DNA from: an uncultured Clostridia bacterium
GTDB lineage: Bacteria > Bacillota > Clostridia > Oscillospirales > CAG-272
Length of the DNA: 22,914 nucleotides
Reading direction: 5' to 3'
Assembly (NCBI GenBank): GCA_947367285.1
Contig: CANBDB010000008.1
Location: 1-22,914 of the forward strand
The notes beneath the pieces are model-generated. The model worked only from the letters and a program-made list of their open reading frames with translations, ran no database searches and was not told where the DNA came from. The position numbers were made by a program, and so were the translations under genes. Shown here piece after piece: positions 7,551-15,915 of the stretch. Each line of letters opens with the position of its first letter. Position 1 is the stretch's first letter.

Positions 7551-8930
7551 TTATTTTCCCACGCAAAAATGTGAGAAGATTTCAGCCACAACGTCCTCGT
7601 CAACTTCCCTGCCGTCAATCTCGGAAAGGTGACTCATAGCAAGCTCGAGATCCACTCCCGCGAGGTCGGGGGAGAGCCCTGCTTCAAGAGCTTCAAGCGC
7701 AAGCTCAATGTGCTTCTGTGCAACGGCGAGCGATGCTTCCTGACGGGCATTAATGAGAACCGCGTCATTTTGAGTGTCAATCTCTTCGTTGATATAGAGA
7801 TATTCAACGATTTTACGAAGCTCTTCAATATTATATTCCGTCTTTGCAGATATCTTTACAACATGGGTGAAATTGTTTCTAATGATGTCTTCGGAAATCA
7901 TAGAATTTTCATCATTTTTATTGATAATTACTACTTTTGCGACATTTATCGACTTAATTTCGTCCATAATTTCAAAGTCCTCATTATCGAGAGGCCGAGA
8001 GTTATCGAACACTGCCAAAACAAGCTCGGCTTCCTCAAGAGACTGCTTTGCTCGAGCAACACCTATTTGCTCAACGGCATCATTTGTGGCACGAATTCCT
8101 GCGGTATCAACAAGGCGGAGGGTTACTCTACCGAGCGATACGGTTTCGGAGAGGAGATCGCGGGTTGTACCCTCAATATCGGTAACTATAGCGGCATCAT
8201 ATCCAACGAGGCAATTATAAAGCGAACTTTTTCCTACATTGGGTTTTCCGCAAATTACCGTTTTTACACCTTCCATTACAGCATGGCCTGTTTTATAGGT
8301 TGCGCGGAGCTTTTTTACGTCTTTAAGGAGCATCTCGGTTCCCTCGATCATTTCCTCATTAGTCATATCCGCAAGATCCTCCTCGGGATAGTCAACATTT
8401 GCATAGACCGTTGCTACAAGTGCGGTGAGCCGGCGATAGAGTTTATCGCAGGCGGATTTAATTTTGCCACCCATTGCGCTTCGAGCAAGTCCCACCTGCT
8501 CGTCATTTTTAGCTTCAAGAAGTGTTCCGAGTGCTTCCGCCTGAGAAAGTGCCATTTTACCGTTCACAAATGCGCGACGTGTGAATTCGCCTGCCTCGGC
8601 AGGTCTTGCGCCTGCGGCAAATATTGTGGCGAGCACTTTTTGGGTAATATAAATTCCACCGTGGCAGTTAATTTCAACAGTGTCCTCGCCCGTAAATGAT
8701 TTTGGCGCGCAAAATTTAACGAGAAGTCCGTCATCTATTGTCTTTCCTTCGGAAACAATATTTCCATATGTCATAAAATTAGGTTTCAGGTCGGATATTT
8801 TCTTACCTGACGCGGTTTTAAAAACGCGCTCGGCAATTTCAATCGCTTCATTTCCCGAAATTCTTATTACTGCTACTCCGCCCTTGCCCAAAGGCGACGA
8901 AAGCGCGGCTATTGTATCATAAAAATTCAT
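7551..8930 (-). CDS. mnmE: tRNA uridine-5-carboxymethylaminomethyl modification GTPase MnmE
   Basis: MnmE works with MnmG to place a carboxymethylaminomethyl (or aminomethyl) group on U34 of tRNAs reading two-codon boxes; it uses GTP, formyl-tetrahydrofolate and FAD. The N-terminal folate-binding domain starts with DTIAALSSPLGKGGVAVIRISG. The inserted Ras-like G domain has GKPNVGKSS (228-236), DIEGTTRD (251-258), DTAG (275-278) and NKND (337-340). The C-terminal FCVGK with Cys456 completes the 459-aa protein. GGAGG lies about 9 nt before ATG. It has its own consensus promoter and is not next to mnmG or rsmG, unlike in many Firmicutes. No clear terminator separates it from the next gene. Confidence 0.97.
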   Translation of the reverse strand: MNFYDTIAALSSPLGKGGVAVIRISGNEAIEIAERVFKTASGKKISDLKPNFMTYGNIVSEGKTIDDGLLVKFCAPKSFTGEDTVEINCHGGIYITQKVLATIFAAGARPAEAGEFTRRAFVNGKMALSQAEALGTLLEAKNDEQVGLARSAMGGKIKSACDKLYRRLTALVATVYANVDYPEEDLADMTNEEMIEGTEMLLKDVKKLRATYKTGHAVMEGVKTVICGKPNVGKSSLYNCLVGYDAAIVTDIEGTTRDLLSETVSLGRVTLRLVDTAGIRATNDAVEQIGVARAKQSLEEAELVLAVFDNSRPLDNEDFEIMDEIKSINVAKVVIINKNDENSMISEDIIRNNFTHVVKISAKTEYNIEELRKIVEYLYINEEIDTQNDAVLINARQEASLAVAQKHIELALEALEAGLSPDLAGVDLELAMSHLSEIDGREVDEDVVAEIFSHFCVGK

Positions 8931-8963
8931 CTGTTTTTACCTCCTTTGAGGTTATGCTCACAC

Positions 8964-8992
8964 ATTATATCAAAAAAGTGTCCGTTTGTCAA
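8964..8992 (-). promoter_or_regulatory. consensus SigA promoter of mnmE
   Basis: On the minus strand, TTGACA (8992-8987) and TATAAT (8969-8964) are 17 bp apart, with TGA before the -10 giving the extended form. Transcription would start near 8957, with the GGAGG site in the leader. Confidence 0.85.
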
Positions 8993-9024
8993 TGCAGGTG
9001 CTGGAGTTATGGTGACACTTTTTA

Positions 9025-9059
9025 TTGCAAAAACAAAAGGGACGGCAATGCCGTCCCTT
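9025..9059 (-). terminator. Rho-independent terminator of nifJ
   Basis: On the minus strand, AAGGGACGGC pairs with GCCGTCCCTT around a 3-nt loop (9037-9059) and is followed by TTTTGTTTTTG. It lies about 15 nt after the nifJ stop. Confidence 0.88.
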
Positions 9060-9074
9060 AATATTTTAGCTAAA

Positions 9075-12000
9075 TTATTCGTAAAGCTTACCCATCTTCT
9101 GGAGTCTTTCGTACTTAGCCTTTGCGTTTTCTTCAGCCTTAGCGAAGAGAGCTTCAGCTCTTTCAGGGAAGGACTGTGCAAGACGAGCGTAACGTGTCTC
9201 GGACTTGATGAAGTCAACGTAGCTTGCTGTGGGCTCCTTAGAGTCGATTGTAAGAGGATTCTTACCCTCAGCCTTGAGCGCAGGGTTGTATCTGAACATC
9301 TGCCAGTAGCCGGATTCAACTGCCTTCTTCATTTCAAGCTGGCAGTTCTGCATTCCGCCCTTAACACCGTGCATTTCACAAGGAGCATAACCGATAACGA
9401 TGGAAGGACCGTTGTATGCTTCAGCTTCAGCAAGTGCCTTAAGCGTCTGGTTCATATCAGCACCCATAGCGATCTGTGCAACGTATACGTAGCCGTAGGA
9501 CATTGCGATTTCAGCAAGGTTCTTCTTGCCGATTGCCTTACCTGCTGCTGCGAACTGAGCTACCTGACCGATCTGAGAAGCCTTGGACGCCTGACCACCT
9601 GTGTTAGAGTAAACCTCGGTATCGAATACCATTACGTTTACGTTTTCACCGGAAGCAAGTACGTGGTCAAGACCACCGAAACCGATATCGTATGCCCAAC
9701 CGTCACCACCGAAGATCCATACGGACTTCTTGGAGAGGTATGTCTTTTCAGCAAGGATCTTATTCTTAAGCTCGGACTCGCATGTGCAAGCCTCAAGAGC
9801 TGCAACGAGAGCCTTTGTAGCTGCTTCATTTGCCTTACCGTCGTCAAGAGTATTAAGGTACTCGTCGATAGCAGCAAGTGTTGCTTCGTTATCGCACTCA
9901 GCCTTAAGATCCTTAACGTAATTGATAAGCTTATTTCTAATTGTCTTCTGACCGAATGCCATACCAAGACCGTGCTCAGCGTTATCCTCGAAGAGGGAGT
10001 TAGCCCAAGCAGGACCTCTGCCGCTTTCCTTATTTACTGTGTAAGGAGTTGCAGGAGCGGAGCCACCCCAGATTGAAGAACAACCTGTTGCGTTGGAGAT
10101 GTACATTCTTTCACCGAAGAGCTGTGTGATAAGACGTGCGTAAGATGTTTCAGCACAACCTGCGCAAGAGCCGGAGAATTCAAGCAAGGGCTGCTTGAAC
10201 TGTGAACCCTTAACTGTGTTGTTGATAAGCTCAGTCTTTTCGGAAACATTTGCTACGCAGTAGTCCCAAGCTGCCTGCTGGTCAGCCTGTGTATACTGAG
10301 GAACCATCTTAATAGCAAGCTTATCTGTGCCGTCTTTAGCTGCCTTATTATTAACAGGACAAGCCTTTACACAAAGAGTACATCCCATACAGTCAAGGGG
10401 AGATACTGCCATTGTGAACTTGTAGTTTGTCTTAATTACAGGCTTAGCTGTGAACTTTGTGGATTCGGGTGCGTTAGCAGCCTCTTCTTCAGTCATTGCG
10501 AAAGGACGAATTGTTGCATGAGGACATACAAATGCACAGCTGTTACACTGGATACAGTTCTCAGGAATCCACTCGGGAACGTTAACTGCAACGCCTCTCT
10601 TTTCGTAAGCTGTTGAGCCCTGAGGGAATGTACCGTCAGCATAGTCAACGAATGCGGATACAGGGAGCTTGTCACCGCCCATCTTGGAAACGGGATTAAG
10701 AATGTTGTTAACATACTTAACAAGCTCGGGTCTTGTGCCTTCAACGGAAGGATCAACGTTTGCTACGTCGATTGTCTTCCAAGAAGCAGGAACTTCAACC
10801 TTAACGAAAGCATCTGCGCCTGCGTCGATAGCTGCATAGTTGAGGTCAACCATTGCCTGTCCCTTCTTAATGTAGGACTTGTATGCCATCTTCTTCATGT
10901 ACTCGATAGCATCAGCTGTAGGAAGAATATTAGCAAGAGCAAAGAATGCGGACTGAAGAACTGTGTTCTTAACCTTAGCGTTACCAATTCTATTTGTAGC
11001 AATACCTGTAGCATTGATAATGTAGAAATTGATATCGTTATTTGCGATATAGGACTTAACTGCTGCAGGAAGGTGAGCATCAAGCTCGTCCGCTGTCCAC
11101 TGGCAGTCAAGAAGGAATGTGCCGCCGGGAACTACGTCCTGAACGATTTCAAATCCCTTAAGGATATAAGAAGAGTTGTGGCAAGCAACAAAGTTTGCCT
11201 TTGTGATGTAGTAAGGAGACTTGATTGCATTATCACCGAAACGAAGGTGAGAAATTGTTACACCACTTGTCTTCTTGGAGTCATACTGGAAGTATGCCTG
11301 GATATTCTTATCAGTGTGGTCACCGATAATCTTAATAGAGTTCTTATTTGCACCAACTGTACCGTCGCCGCCAAGACCCCAGAACTTGCAAGAAATTGTT
11401 CCTTCAGCTGCTGTGTTGGGAACAACCTTTTCTTCAAGAGAATGTCCTGTTACGTCATCAACGATACCGATTGTGAAGTGACCCTTGGGTGCTTCAAGTG
11501 CAAGGTTGTCGTAAACTGCAAAAATGGATGCAGGAGTTGTATCCTTAGAACCAAGACCGTAACGACCGCCAACAACCTTAATGCTTCTGCCAACCTCGTT
11601 AAGAGCTGCAACAACGTCAAGGAAGAGGGGCTCACCAAGAGAACCGGGCTCTTTTGTTCTGTCAAGAACTGCGATCTTCTTAACTGTTTCGGGAATTGCC
11701 TCGCTAAGCTTTTCAGCAACGAAGGGACGGTAAAGTCTTACCTTTACAAGACCAACCTTTTCGCCCTTAGCAAGAAGGTAGTCGATAACCTCTTCAGTTA
11801 CGTCACATACGGAACCCATTGCGATGATTACTCTATCAGCATCGGGAGCACCGTAGTAGTTGAAGAGCTTGTAGTTTGTACCAAGCTTCTCGTTAACCTT
11901 GTCCATGTACTCTTCTACGATTGCAGGGAATGCATCATAGTAAGTGTTGCAGGACTCTCTGTGCTGGAAGAAGATATCGCCGTTTTCAGCGGAACCGCGG

Positions 12001-12671
12001 AGAACGGGATGCTCGGGGTTAAGAGAACGAGCGCGGAATGCCTTGAGAGCATCCATGTCAACCATTTCAGCAAGATCCTTGTAATCCCAAGCTTCAATCT
12101 TCTGAATTTCGTGAGATGTACGGAAACCGTCAAAGAAGTTAAGCACGGGAACTCTACCCTTGATTGTTGCAAGGTGTGCAACTGCACCAAGGTCCATGAT
12201 TTCCTGCTGGTTTGTCTCTGCCATCATTGCAAAACCTGTCTGACGGCAAGCATATACGTCGGAGTGATCTCCGAAAATGTTGAGCGCATGAGATGCTACT
12301 GCACGAGCTGAAACGTGAATTACGCAAGGAAGAAGCTCACCTGCGATCTTATACATGTTGGGGATCATAAGAAGGAGACCCTGAGATGCTGTATAAGTTG
12401 TTGTAAGAGCACCTGCGCCAAGAGATCCGTGAACGGCACCTGCTGCGCCTGCCTCGGATTCCATTTCGATTACCTGTACGTTTTGACCAAGAATGTTCTT
12501 AGCGGGCTCGCCAAAAATGTTCTTGTCAGTTGCTGACCATGTGTCAGTTACCTCAGCCATGGGGGATGAGGGTGTGATGGGGTAGATAGCGGCTACTTCT
12601 GTGAACGCGTATGATACGTGTGCGGCGGAAGTATTACCGTCCATGGAAATTTTTCTTCTCTGAATTGCCAT
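9075..12671 (-). CDS. nifJ: pyruvate:ferredoxin (flavodoxin) oxidoreductase
   Basis: Homodimeric PFOR oxidatively decarboxylates pyruvate with CoA to acetyl-CoA and CO2 and passes electrons to ferredoxin; it is central to clostridial fermentation. The 1198-aa protein shows domain I with YPITPSSPMAE (30-40), the CoA/domain III region, and a two-cluster ferredoxin domain with CxxCxxCxxxCP at Cys706/709/712/716 and Cys761/764/767/771. The CAGC pair at 836/839 belongs to the proximal cluster. The TPP domain has GGDGWAYDIGFGG and SNTGGQASK. ATG 12671 is chosen because it matches the family N-terminus and has AGGAGG 11 nt upstream; an in-frame TTG at 12680 is only 2 nt from that site. It has a strong promoter with a Rex-like operator at the transcription start, and its own terminator. 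Codon bias indicates high expression. Confidence 0.98.
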   Translation of the reverse strand: MAIQRRKISMDGNTSAAHVSYAFTEVAAIYPITPSSPMAEVTDTWSATDKNIFGEPAKNILGQNVQVIEMESEAGAAGAVHGSLGAGALTTTYTASQGLLLMIPNMYKIAGELLPCVIHVSARAVASHALNIFGDHSDVYACRQTGFAMMAETNQQEIMDLGAVAHLATIKGRVPVLNFFDGFRTSHEIQKIEAWDYKDLAEMVDMDALKAFRARSLNPEHPVLRGSAENGDIFFQHRESCNTYYDAFPAIVEEYMDKVNEKLGTNYKLFNYYGAPDADRVIIAMGSVCDVTEEVIDYLLAKGEKVGLVKVRLYRPFVAEKLSEAIPETVKKIAVLDRTKEPGSLGEPLFLDVVAALNEVGRSIKVVGGRYGLGSKDTTPASIFAVYDNLALEAPKGHFTIGIVDDVTGHSLEEKVVPNTAAEGTISCKFWGLGGDGTVGANKNSIKIIGDHTDKNIQAYFQYDSKKTSGVTISHLRFGDNAIKSPYYITKANFVACHNSSYILKGFEIVQDVVPGGTFLLDCQWTADELDAHLPAAVKSYIANNDINFYIINATGIATNRIGNAKVKNTVLQSAFFALANILPTADAIEYMKKMAYKSYIKKGQAMVDLNYAAIDAGADAFVKVEVPASWKTIDVANVDPSVEGTRPELVKYVNNILNPVSKMGGDKLPVSAFVDYADGTFPQGSTAYEKRGVAVNVPEWIPENCIQCNSCAFVCPHATIRPFAMTEEEAANAPESTKFTAKPVIKTNYKFTMAVSPLDCMGCTLCVKACPVNNKAAKDGTDKLAIKMVPQYTQADQQAAWDYCVANVSEKTELINNTVKGSQFKQPLLEFSGSCAGCAETSYARLITQLFGERMYISNATGCSSIWGGSAPATPYTVNKESGRGPAWANSLFEDNAEHGLGMAFGQKTIRNKLINYVKDLKAECDNEATLAAIDEYLNTLDDGKANEAATKALVAALEACTCESELKNKILAEKTYLSKKSVWIFGGDGWAYDIGFGGLDHVLASGENVNVMVFDTEVYSNTGGQASKASQIGQVAQFAAAGKAIGKKNLAEIAMSYGYVYVAQIAMGADMNQTLKALAEAEAYNGPSIVIGYAPCEMHGVKGGMQNCQLEMKKAVESGYWQMFRYNPALKAEGKNPLTIDSKEPTASYVDFIKSETRYARLAQSFPERAEALFAKAEENAKAKYERLQKMGKLYE

Positions 12672-12717
12672 GTTTTTCAAATCCTCCTAATAAATTTTGT
12701 TTAAAAATTAAATATTT

Positions 12718-12735
12718 TTGTTAGTATTTTAACAC
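12718..12735 (-). promoter_or_regulatory. Rex-like redox operator at the nifJ transcription start
   Basis: The minus strand reads GTGTTAAAATACTAACAA. It matches 12 of the 14 defined positions of the Rex dyad TTGTTAAnnnnTTAACAA. It lies at about +2 to +20 of the predicted start, where binding would block RNA polymerase. Rex senses NADH/NAD+ and represses fermentation genes in many Firmicutes. Control of nifJ here is inference. Confidence 0.5.
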
Positions 12736-12743
12736 TAAATTTC

Positions 12744-12772
12744 ATTTTAGCACAATTTTGCGCCATTGTAAA
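12744..12772 (-). promoter_or_regulatory. SigA promoter of nifJ with extended -10
   Basis: On the minus strand, TTTACA (12772-12767), a 17-bp spacer and TAAAAT (12749-12744), with TGC before the -10. The spacer itself holds an imperfect dyad, GCGCAA-AA-TTGTGC. The predicted start is near 12737, giving an AT-rich leader of about 66 nt. Confidence 0.75.
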
Positions 12773-12831
12773 TAGATTTAATTAAAAATATAATAGAAAA
12801 ATGCTGTATATTTTGTTATTTTTTACGTTAT

Positions 12832-13458
12832 TTAGACTATTTCGTCCATTGCGGCGCTTATTCTTTTTGCTACCGTCTCAACGTCACCAAAAGCAGAAAT
12901 GATATAGATATGCTCATTCGGATTTTCCTTAAGCTCCTCAAAAACGTTGAGGAAGGTATTTCTAACCGCGGTGAGCTTCTCCTTGGTTTCGTAAATTTCG
13001 GTCGTTGCTCTTCCCTTCGAGATTCTCTCAAGGCTTTCCTCGGGTGTGAGGTCAAGGAAGATGCACGCGTCGGGGGTGCGGATTTCGGGACAATCAAGGT
13101 TCATTCTCTTTACCCATTCATAATCCGTTTCACTTCCCTGGTATGCAAGCGAAGAATAATAATATCTATCGCAAAGGACGTCGTAACCTTCGTTGAGCAT
13201 TTTTTCAATGCCCCACTTATGGTTCACGTTATGGAAAATACGGTCGAGCACAAACATTGCCGCCATCTCGCAAGAGGTTCTCTTGCTTACGCCCGAAAGT
13301 GCGTCGCGCAAGATACCACCCGTCATTGAAATGGTGGGCTCGCTTGTTACATAGACCTTTCTTCCCTTTGATTCTAAGTATTCGCAAAGCTTATTGATTT
13401 GTGTGGTTTTTCCGCTACCGTCAATGCCCTCGAATACGATAAATTTACCTTTGCTCAT
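12832..13458 (-). CDS. tmk: thymidylate kinase (dTMP kinase)
   Basis: Phosphorylates dTMP to dTDP using ATP, needed for dTTP synthesis. The 208-aa protein has the P-loop GIDGSGKTT at 11-19, a TSEPT segment at 38-42, LDR at 71-73, the DRYYYSSLAYQG block at 97-108 and a Lys/Arg-containing lid near 'SKGRATTEIYETKEKL'. TSEP in place of the usual bacterial TREP, and the run that follows (ISMTGGILRDALSG), are somewhat divergent from the E. coli form. The start ATG lies 1 nt after the serS stop and has only a weak AAGAAA upstream, so translation is probably coupled to serS. I see no terminator between tmk and nifJ. Confidence 0.93.
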   Translation of the reverse strand: MSKGKFIVFEGIDGSGKTTQINKLCEYLESKGRKVYVTSEPTISMTGGILRDALSGVSKRTSCEMAAMFVLDRIFHNVNHKWGIEKMLNEGYDVLCDRYYYSSLAYQGSETDYEWVKRMNLDCPEIRTPDACIFLDLTPEESLERISKGRATTEIYETKEKLTAVRNTFLNVFEELKENPNEHIYIISAFGDVETVAKRISAAMDEIV

Positions 13459-13459
13459 A

Positions 13460-14740
13460 TTATTTCTTAATCAAATCGCAGCCAACGTACTTACGAAGAA
13501 CCTCGGGTACTACTACGCTTCCGTCAGCAAGCTGATTCTGCTCAACAAGTGCAGGAAGCACACGGCTTGTTGCAAGACCGGAGCCATTAAGTGTGTGCAT
13601 AAATTCAACTCTGCCGTCAGCTCTACGAACGCGCATCATACCACGGCGCGCCTGGTAATCTCTCGCGTTGGAAACGGAAGAAACTTCTTTATATCCGTTC
13701 ATAGAGGGAATGTTGATTTCGATATCGTAAGTTCTCGCCATGGACGCAGAGCAGTCCTCAGCAGCAAGCTTAACTGTTCTAAAGTGGAAGCCAAGTCCTG
13801 CAACGAGTGCCTCAGCCTTTGCAACGAGTTCGTCAAATGCTTCGTCACTCTTTTCGGGGAGTGTGAACTGGAACATCTCAACCTTATTGAACTGATGTCC
13901 TCTTACCATACCTCTCTCGTCGGAACGGTAGGAGCCTGCTTCACGTCTGAAGCAAGGTGTGTAGCTAAAGAGCTTTTTAGGAAGGTCCGCCTCGGTCAAG
14001 ATCTCGTTTCTATAGAGGGATGCGAGAGCTGCCTCAGCTGTGGGAAGCATATATCTTGAACGGTTATCAACGGGATTTTCAATCTTAAATACCTCGTCAG
14101 CAAACTTGGGGAACTGACCTGCAGTTACGCCGCACTCGTACTCAAGCATGTGAGGGGGCAAAATAAGCTCGTAGCCGTCCGCCCAGTGTGTATCGATAAA
14201 GTAGTTGAGAAGTGCCCATTCAAGACGTGCACCCATTCCGCGATAGATCCAGAAACCACTACCGGAAAGCTTTGTGCCTCTTTCATAGTCGATAAGACCA
14301 AGATCTGTGCAAAGGTCAACGTGGTTCTTGGGTTCAAAGTCGAATTTATGGGGCTCGCCGAAGTAACGAATGGGTTCGTTGTTCTCTTTTCCACCGGGCT
14401 TAAGGTCGCGGTCGGGAAGGTTGGGAAGACCGAGGAGTACACCCTGAAGCTGTACGTCAACCTCTTTAAGCTCAACGTCAATTTCCTTGGAGCGAGCGCC
14501 AAGCTTCTTCATTTCAGCGAAGATGGATGCTACGTCCTTACCCTCTTTTTTGTATTGGGGAATGAGTTTATTTACTCTGTTTTGTTCAGCCTTGAGGCCT
14601 TCTGTCTCAGTAATGAGTGCTCTTCTCTTTGCGTCAAGGTCGAGAATTTGCTGAATGTCTTCCTTAGCATCCTTGCCCTTCATTGCAAGGCGGGCGATGA
14701 CTTCATCGGGACATTCTTTAATGTATTTAATGTCAAGCAT
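13460..14740 (-). CDS. serS: serine--tRNA ligase (somewhat divergent form)
   Basis: A class II aminoacyl-tRNA synthetase that charges tRNA-Ser. Residues about 28-105 form the tRNA-binding coiled-coil arm, and the catalytic core follows. Motif 2 is FRREAGSYRSDERGMVRGHQF (264-284), split by the conserved ERG loop. The TYDIE block is near 337-341 and motif 3 is NGSGLATSRVLPALVE near 385-400. The 426 aa fit the family. Segments usually reading GD(L/M)GFAA and SSCSN appear here as AEDCSASMA (327-335) and SSVSN (354-358), so this is not the commonest bacterial form. AAGGAG lies upstream of ATG. There is no T-box in the 247-bp region upstream, although many Firmicutes serS genes have one. It sits between a 61-aa ORF and tmk in an apparent operon. 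Confidence 0.94.
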   Translation of the reverse strand: MLDIKYIKECPDEVIARLAMKGKDAKEDIQQILDLDAKRRALITETEGLKAEQNRVNKLIPQYKKEGKDVASIFAEMKKLGARSKEIDVELKEVDVQLQGVLLGLPNLPDRDLKPGGKENNEPIRYFGEPHKFDFEPKNHVDLCTDLGLIDYERGTKLSGSGFWIYRGMGARLEWALLNYFIDTHWADGYELILPPHMLEYECGVTAGQFPKFADEVFKIENPVDNRSRYMLPTAEAALASLYRNEILTEADLPKKLFSYTPCFRREAGSYRSDERGMVRGHQFNKVEMFQFTLPEKSDEAFDELVAKAEALVAGLGFHFRTVKLAAEDCSASMARTYDIEINIPSMNGYKEVSSVSNARDYQARRGMMRVRRADGRVEFMHTLNGSGLATSRVLPALVEQNQLADGSVVVPEVLRKYVGCDLIKK

Positions 14741-14752
14741 TTTTGTTTCTCC

Positions 14753-14938
14753 TTATTTGGATTTATTTGTTGAAAAACTTTTGATTTTGTTGATAATTCT
14801 ATGGAATATTCTGTTGAATTGATTCGCGGTAAGTTCGCTTTCGACGTCGTTTTTCTTGTCTCTTGCAAGCCATGCTTCAGTCTCTGCGCAGTTATGCATA
14901 TTGTCGAACGTTCCCATATTTCTACCCTTGATATCCAT
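14753..14938 (-). CDS. 61-aa orphan ORF upstream of serS, possibly SOS-controlled
   Basis: I do not recognise this small protein. ATG 14938 is preceded by AGAGG 5 nt upstream, and the stop lies 12 nt before the serS start, so a serS-tmk operon is likely. The product is polar, has no membrane segment, contains one Cys (in MHNCAE) and ends in a basic amphipathic stretch (about 41-61, IFHRIINKIKSFS). An AGAACAAATGTTCG dyad lies 19 nt upstream and resembles a LexA box. The nearest TATAAT (14955-14950) would start transcription within the ribosome binding site. If this ORF is expressed it is therefore more likely made from an upstream start in the end of parB, or by read-through from parAB. It may not be real; the start signal is its best support. 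Confidence 0.5.
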   Translation of the reverse strand: MDIKGRNMGTFDNMHNCAETEAWLARDKKNDVESELTANQFNRIFHRIINKIKSFSTNKSK

Positions 14939-14956
14939 ACTTACCTCTAATTATAA

Positions 14957-14970
14957 CGAACATTTGTTCT
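14957..14970. promoter_or_regulatory. candidate LexA (SOS) box
   Basis: The minus strand reads AGAACAAATGTTCG, a perfect GAAC-N4-GTTC dyad. It fits the Bacillus-type LexA consensus CGAACRNRYGTTYG at 13 of 14 positions, including RNRY in the centre. It ends 2 nt from a TATAAT on the same strand, in the 100-bp space around the parB end and the orphan ORF. Confidence 0.45.
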
Positions 14971-14987
14971 TTTTCTTGTGTATTTTC

Positions 14988-15887
14988 TTATATATTATCG
15001 AAAATAGATGCTCCACAAACATTTGAAAGAAGTGTTTCGAGATCCTCGTCGGAGTCGAAGGTAATTTCAACAACTCTCTTCTTAGGAGTGTTAACAATTT
15101 TTACCTTTCTACCAAGAGTTTCACGGCTTCTCTTTTCAAGCTCGCGAAGATGGATGCGAGTCATAACGGTTGCATTAACCTCATCCGCATTTTCAATCTC
15201 AACCTTTTCGGGAACCGAGTTGAGCTTCTTTACAGCACTCTCAACCTCACGAACACTGAGCTCTCGCTCAACGATTTTTTGTGCGAGTGCGCTGATGTGT
15301 TCTTCATCATTAAGTCCAAGAAGTGCTCTCGCATGGCCCGCGCTTATCTCGTCGTTCTTGAGCATTTCAAGTACATTATCGGGAAGATCGAGAAGTCGGA
15401 GAAGGTTTGCGACAGCTGAACGGCTCTTGCCAACCTGCTTTGAAACCTGATCCTGTGTGAGACCAAAGCGCTCCATAAGTCCTTGATATGCAAGCGCTTC
15501 TTCAACCGCATTGAGATCCTCACGTTGAATGTTTTCTATAATTGACACCTGCGCGATCTTGAGGTCATCACCATCAAGCACTACGGCAGGGATCTCATCA
15601 AGTCCTGCAAGCTTTGCAGCTCTCCAACGGCGCTCACCTGCGATAATTTCATAGGTGTCATCAATGATTTGATTGGGTCTTACGATGATTGGCTGCAATA
15701 CACCGTATTTTTGCACGCTTTCAGCCAACTGTTCGAGACTTTCTCTCTCAAAAGTCTTTCTCGGCTGATCGCGGCGAGGCTCAATGGAAGAAATCTTGAG
15801 AAGTTCTCCCGCGCCTTTTTTACTTTCAACGAGGTTATCGTCAAAAGTATCGAAAATGCTTTTTCCAAGTCCTCTTGCTTTTGCCAT
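14988..15887 (-). CDS. parB: chromosome-partitioning protein ParB (Spo0J)
   Basis: A CTP-dependent clamp that loads at parS, spreads along DNA, recruits SMC/condensin and stimulates the ParA ATPase. The 299-aa protein has an N-terminal region with KSIFD, the ParB/Srx CTP-binding core with IIAGERRWRAAKLAG (81-95) and ENIQREDLN (118-126), and a helix-turn-helix at about 143-164 (LTQDQVSKQVGKSRSAVANLL) that reads parS. A C-terminal dimerisation domain follows. ATG is preceded by AAAGGA about 9 nt upstream. It is 73 nt downstream of parA, probably in one operon, and three parS sites lie about 1 kb upstream. Confidence 0.97.
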   Translation of the reverse strand: MAKARGLGKSIFDTFDDNLVESKKGAGELLKISSIEPRRDQPRKTFERESLEQLAESVQKYGVLQPIIVRPNQIIDDTYEIIAGERRWRAAKLAGLDEIPAVVLDGDDLKIAQVSIIENIQREDLNAVEEALAYQGLMERFGLTQDQVSKQVGKSRSAVANLLRLLDLPDNVLEMLKNDEISAGHARALLGLNDEEHISALAQKIVERELSVREVESAVKKLNSVPEKVEIENADEVNATVMTRIHLRELEKRSRETLGRKVKIVNTPKKRVVEITFDSDEDLETLLSNVCGASIFDNI

Positions 15888-15903
15888 TATTTAATCCTTT
15901 CGT

Positions 15904-15915
15904 GCCAAATTTGGC
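15904..15915. promoter_or_regulatory. palindrome in the parA-parB gap
   Basis: A perfect 12-bp palindrome GCCAAATTTGGC, with a neighbouring stem-loop of TTCACT (15922-15927) and AGTGAA (15945-15950). Together they fill much of the 73-nt gap before the parB start. They could set the ParA/ParB ratio by RNA structure or operator binding; this is a guess. Confidence 0.3.

Noticed and set aside
5596..9059. A defence or toxin-antitoxin system around the Ala-rich gene.
   Set aside because: Its neighbours are ordinary housekeeping genes (mnmE, holA) and it carries no nuclease, toxin or sensor motif.
8946..12311. Long plus-strand open frames opposite nifJ (8946-10076 and 11073-12311).
   Set aside because: The same codon-bias shadow effect; the products are Cys/Val-rich and unlike any protein, while the PFOR frame has every expected motif.
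14741..14987. T-box leader for serS.
   Set aside because: I looked for the AGGGTGGnACCGCG core on the minus strand and for a specifier stem-loop plus terminator; none is present, and the space holds a small ORF.
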